This document shows, piece after piece, positions 60,010 through 64,000 of a DNA stretch of 64,000 bases; position 1 is the first letter of the stretch; the number at the start of each line of letters is the position of its first letter. This DNA comes from Boswellia sacra. Its lineage: Eukaryota; Streptophyta; Magnoliopsida; Sapindales; Burseraceae. Below the pieces are notes generated by a model. That model saw nothing but the letters and a program-made list of their open reading frames with translations. It was not told the DNA's origin and ran no database searches. A program made the position numbers and the translations under genes. Location: contig SNVD02010268.1 in the NCBI GenBank assembly GCA_013180625.2, positions 248,001-312,000 on the forward strand, read 5' to 3'.

Positions 60010-63000
60010 AATGTGAACTTACTTATGTATAGTCTACTATTATGTTAATTTCTCTAATTATAATGTAAAAAAAAAAAAATTATGGAGAGGACCAAGAGTT
60101 TCTAATTTTTTTTAAGAATAAGATTTTTCCATGTATTTTTATACTTTTATAAATTTATACTAAGTAATTGATTTCTCTCTTATTATATGTATGCAAATGA
60201 AATTAATCACGTTAAATTGTTATTTTTATACGGTGTTCTATATGTTATTACTCTTCTGTGCATGAAATTCTCTAGTGTCTTGGCGAATCGACTTTGACTT
60301 CGATTTTTACATAATATCTATTCTTCTTCTTTCTCGCTTTTTGTTTGCTTTATCGCTTTTGCCTGGCAACAGTCATATATTAATTCAGTCATCAACCTAG
60401 CTATAAACGGTAATGCTCTTTGATATTGTTGATGAACTCCAAGGGTGTGTTTGGGATTAGTATTTTGTGAGAAAATAGTTTGAAAAATTACTATAGAAAA
60501 ATTAGTTGCTAGCTGTGTGGTGAGAATAAGTTATAGGATGCTTCATAAAATTGATTTCCAAAATTGTAATGTTGTTTAAAAAGTTATTGTCATGTGTTTG
60601 GTAAACTTGATTTTCAAAATCTAATTTTCAATATAAATACTAAAATACATAAATATTTTTAAAATTTTAAAATTATTTAAAATAATTAAGAATAATGCTA
60701 GGCCTACAATTTATTTATAATCAAGATTTTATACAACCTGAGTTAGCAAGGTATTATTGGATAAGTAATTACCATGTTATTCAATTTAACATTTTTATTT
60801 ATTTTTATTTTTTACCAATCTACTGATAACTTGCCAACTCAAGTTGTATAAAAAATGATTGTAGATGAGTTGTAGATGTAGCGTTATCCAATAATTAAAC
60901 TATTTTTATATTTGAAATTTATTATATTAAAAATAATTAATAATTTATATAATAAAATTAAAATTAAAATGAAAAATGAAAGTGTACTATTGGAACTGTC
61001 ATCATTGTTGATCGTCAGGTCCTTGGCGCATCTGGCAACATTGTTCACACTATCTTGATTGCTATGTGATAGCTACCTAAATCCATTGGTATCTCTAACA
61101 TTTAAACCAAAAATAAACCGGATTAAATGATTAAAGTTTCAAAATCAAGATGGTATGGGTGTTTCGTCATACATGCAATGGTGAAAATTCCGACAGCCAC
61201 TGATTTATTTATCAAAAAAGTATATTACAAAATAAGTTTTAATAAATTTGATTTTATAATTTAAGAACTAGATAATTAATTCTTGAAATGCAGGACAAAA
61301 ATATACCCTTGAAACAACATTTTTTCGGATAATCAATTATGGGAAAGTTTAGGAAATAGCCAAATAGCTATGCCCTGTAGCTTCTTAGATTTTAGGTTTC
61401 AAACTACAGTCCCAAAGACACTCTTAGTGTGGACTAAGACCCATTTTAATTGGTTATGGCACAACAGCACCATGTGTTAAATAAAGGGTGGGGATGTATG
61501 AAGCCTGAAATGCACTCTATGCACCCTATCTCTCGACTTAACTCTATTTAAAATTTTGAAAAAAAAAAGTGTACACGACTCTGAGGTTTAATCTAATCAC
61601 CCAAAAACCTCGTTTTTTGGAATTATTCTCCTGCGACCCTGCCATTTGATTCCTTCTTTTAACTGAGATTTCATGAGGGATATAATGGAACATTGGTCTC
61701 GACTTGCATCAAAATTTTCAAAATATCCAACTTTTTTATTTTTTTAACATAAATAACATGCTAAATAATTAACATAATATTTAAAATAAATATTATTTTA
61801 TTATAGAAAATCAGCAACTTCATCTCTCTTCAACGTAAAAATCAGCAACTTCATCTCTCTTCAACGTGCATCTTCTTAAGTACAGCATGCTTAATTTTAT
61901 CACCTGGTAAACATTTGTACATCTCCCACCCCAAAACCCAAATCAATCGCCACATAACCACCCCAAAATAGCCCCACAGCCAAACAACACTTCCGTACAA
62001 CCAAACTCAATAGCTCCGTGATGCCCTATGACTAGCGGTTTGGCCGTGGCCACCATGACCACCACCTTTAACCCTCTATCTCCTTCACGCACTCACAACT
62101 ATATCTCTCTCTACCTTACGTTGCTCCACCAATTTGTGAGTCAGTCTCGCGACCCTCTCTCTATATCTCATATCAATTAATTATTCTTATATCTTCGGTC
62201 AATTAAATGGACTAGGGTGGGCGTGGCTGTAGGGGGCATGGATGATGGGTACTTCTTGTTTACTGTGTGGATGATTGTTAAAGTAATAGTTGTATTTGAG
62301 TCTGCGGTGTGAGGTTGTCTCTGATCGATTCGCCAGTGAGAAGCCGTTGAGGAGTGAAAGACTAATTAGGTTGTTTCGAATTTGTTTGCATGATTTTGGT
62401 GCTTGTCACATAACTGTTTCCTGTTTGTTTGCTAGAGATAACGGAGATTTAAATTCGAGCAATACTGTTTTTAGTTTTTTAATGAATCGTTTTTTTTTTT
62501 AATTTGTTACTTGCTATTGGCATGTATGTATTAAAATTTGCCTAATTAGGTTTGGCTAAAGAGTATGGCAATGGGCTTTTGGTTTCCTTTTTTTTTTTTA
62601 ATATTTTTGGAATCTAAAGTTTTCAATTTAATGTTTTTCAAATGGGTGAGTTTCAATGGCTTCCTGTAGAAAAAATTGTGGTTTGGTTTTGGGGTTTTTT
62701 GTAGAGGAGATGATAGGGATTTTACAGTAATGATGAAAATTGGAAAAAGTGAAACAGATTAATCTTTTGCACTGACTTTTTATGAAGTGGGTTCTGAGTT
62801 TTAACGAGAGACAGGGTTGGGACGAAAGAAGATTGTGAATTGGATTCTAGGTGTAGATGACAAAGATGATGAAGAGGAAGGGTGAATTGGGTTTCGTTGA
62901 GTTTTTTATTTTTTATTTTCAAAAACCAATATAAATTCTAATGGCTTCAAGGCGTTATAGTCATTTGAAATTGAAGCCTAGATTCCCTTTTTGATGGAAT

Positions 63001-63440
63001 CGATTTAACAGAGGGTTATTTGAAGCTAATTTAAAAAAGTTGAGGTTATACAGTAATTAGGCCTTATTTAATGGTCATTAAAAAAAGTTTCTCTTAAAAT
63101 TTAAATTGTACTTTACACACGCCGATAAATACTCTATATAACCCTATTAAAACTGATTCAACATATATAATATTAATATTTTATTAAAAAATAACGTTTT
63201 ATAAAATGACAGACCTAGTAGAATAGAACAATGAAAACTTTCAAAGAAAATGTTTCACATCTTTTCCAGACGACGATTAAAGCTAGTACCAAGCTTGTTT
63301 ATTCACAAACCCTAATTTGCTCAACTGGCTGCAATTTTTTTCTGTTTATCCAAGGATAAGTATGCCAATACGCCACAAAGCAAAGTCACTTCATTCCAGT
63401 TCTGATTCCCTTCTATGCATTTATATTAAAAATACTCGTA
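60010..63440. other. AT-rich intergenic sequence, no recognised gene
   Basis: No frame here resembles a known family. Small features are a two-copy 31-bp tandem repeat at 61807-61868 (AAAATCAGCAACTTCATCTC...), a MITE-like GGTGTGTTTGGGATTAG start near 60444, and a C- and CT-rich stretch at 61920-62160 that could be a 5' leader of something unrecognised. Confidence 0.5.
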
Positions 63441-63803
63441 TAGGGTTAGGGGATCAAAGCAAGCAAAGGAGATTTGATTTGCTCAGTTGAATTTTCTTGT
63501 GAATAACAATTTTAGCCCACGCAGCTCAAAAGCTGCTATGAGTAGAAGTTTTTATATATAGATGAGCTGAGAAAGTTTGTTACAATCCAGCTGTCAAGTC
63601 TTATATGTGTAGGAATTATTACAACAGCAAATAAGACTATTACACCTGGCTATTTCTAGAAAATCCTAAACAAAGTAATAAGCAGAAATAACGGACTTGA
63701 TGAAGGCTTAATAACCTGGTTAACTGGCTTAATCAACTAACTATGAAGGAACTTAACAGCAAGGCCAGGTTACTTTAATTGTATGACATGAGCTTCCTTA
63801 ACA
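63440..63803 (-). repeat. 3' LTR of a second Ty1/copia element (left edge uncertain)
   Basis: In element sense it starts TGTTAAGGAAGC at 63803, directly after a purine tract (TTTGAGGGGGGA). It runs leftwards with a TATATATAAAAAC box at about 63552-63565, and probably ends near 63440-63480. Confidence 0.75.
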
Positions 63804-63816
63804 TCCCCCCTCAAAC
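63804..63816 (-). other. Polypurine tract of the second copia element
   Basis: On the reverse strand TTTGAGGGGGGA directly precedes the LTR start at 63803. Confidence 0.75.
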
Positions 63817-64000
63817 TGGAGGGCATTTTAGTGACTCCCAGTTTGCTTCTAAAGTGATGGAATTGAGGGGCTGTTAGAGGTTTGGTGAGGCAGTCAGCTA
63901 CTTGGTCACATGAGGGAACATAGCGCACATCCAGTAGTTTTTGAAGAACTTTGTCACGCACAAAGTGGATGTCAATTTCTATATGTTAGGTTCTGGCATG
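63804..64000 (-). pseudogene. C-terminus of a second Ty1/copia polyprotein, cut by the window end
   Basis: The reverse-strand frame reads RDKVLQKLLDVRYVPSCDQV then ADCLTKPLTAPQFHHFRSKL and GVTKMPSSLRGD. This is the C-terminal end of copia RNase H, with the conserved ADxLTKPL motif. Upstream, at 63962-64000, the sequence fits the preceding HIEIDIHF-type segment with at least one change. The frame runs on into the LTR (VKEAHVIQLK). The main body of the element lies beyond position 64000, so whether it is intact cannot be judged. Confidence 0.88.

Overview
This window is nuclear DNA of a flowering plant, most likely a eudicot. It is very AT-rich. It carries plant LTR retrotransposons, and its recognisable protein-coding exons (MATE transporter, plant GH35 beta-galactosidase, CDC5, SMC2, AP-1 gamma, NAGLU) sit between plant-type GT/AG introns. 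The species cannot be named from the sequence. Almost everything is repeat or pseudogene. The only long, undamaged, recognisable host-type reading frame is a LOG-like (cytokinin-activating) ORF that lies inside a retrotransposon.

Layout. (1) 1-10661: a reverse-strand Ty3/gypsy element of the Athila/Tat type. Its 3' LTR is cut by the window start; its 5' LTR is 9135-10661. gag and pol are broken, and an intron-free LOG ORF lies between integrase and the 3' LTR. (2) 10662-10939: a Ty1/copia remnant in which the gypsy element sits. (3) 10746-38439 and 39284-54434: the two arms of a roughly 15-kb inverted repeat around an 844-bp spacer. By eye the arms are about 98-99% identical in the stretches compared. 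Each arm holds a MATE pseudogene with its 5' end facing the centre, a second MATE exon-1 relic, a TRIM-like array, several MITE-like elements and a copia remnant. (4) 17331-30144, in the left arm only: a 12.8-kb CACTA (En/Spm-type) DNA transposon. It has CACTACAACAA termini, a CAT target-site duplication and a dense subterminal repeat field. It is packed with same-strand, intron-containing fragments of at least six host genes (CDC5, a GH35 beta-galactosidase, a DUF21/CNNM protein, AP-1 gamma adaptin, alpha-N-acetylglucosaminidase and SMC2). The right arm preserves the unoccupied target site. (5) 54435-64000: the rest of the copia element with its LTR, a third MATE 3' fragment, minisatellites, possible SINEs, a hAT-like element with internal 60-bp repeats, and at the far end a second copia element entering on the reverse strand.

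How it fits together. A MATE gene cluster already damaged by an internal deletion, and already invaded by a copia element, was duplicated head to head. One arm then received the CACTA element. The gypsy element interrupts the copia on the left side only, but its LTRs are more diverged than the arms are, which leaves the order of events open. The main points of interest are the multi-gene Pack-CACTA with its intact empty site, the LOG ORF carried by a retroelement, and the MATE palindrome, which could produce hairpin RNA if it is transcribed.
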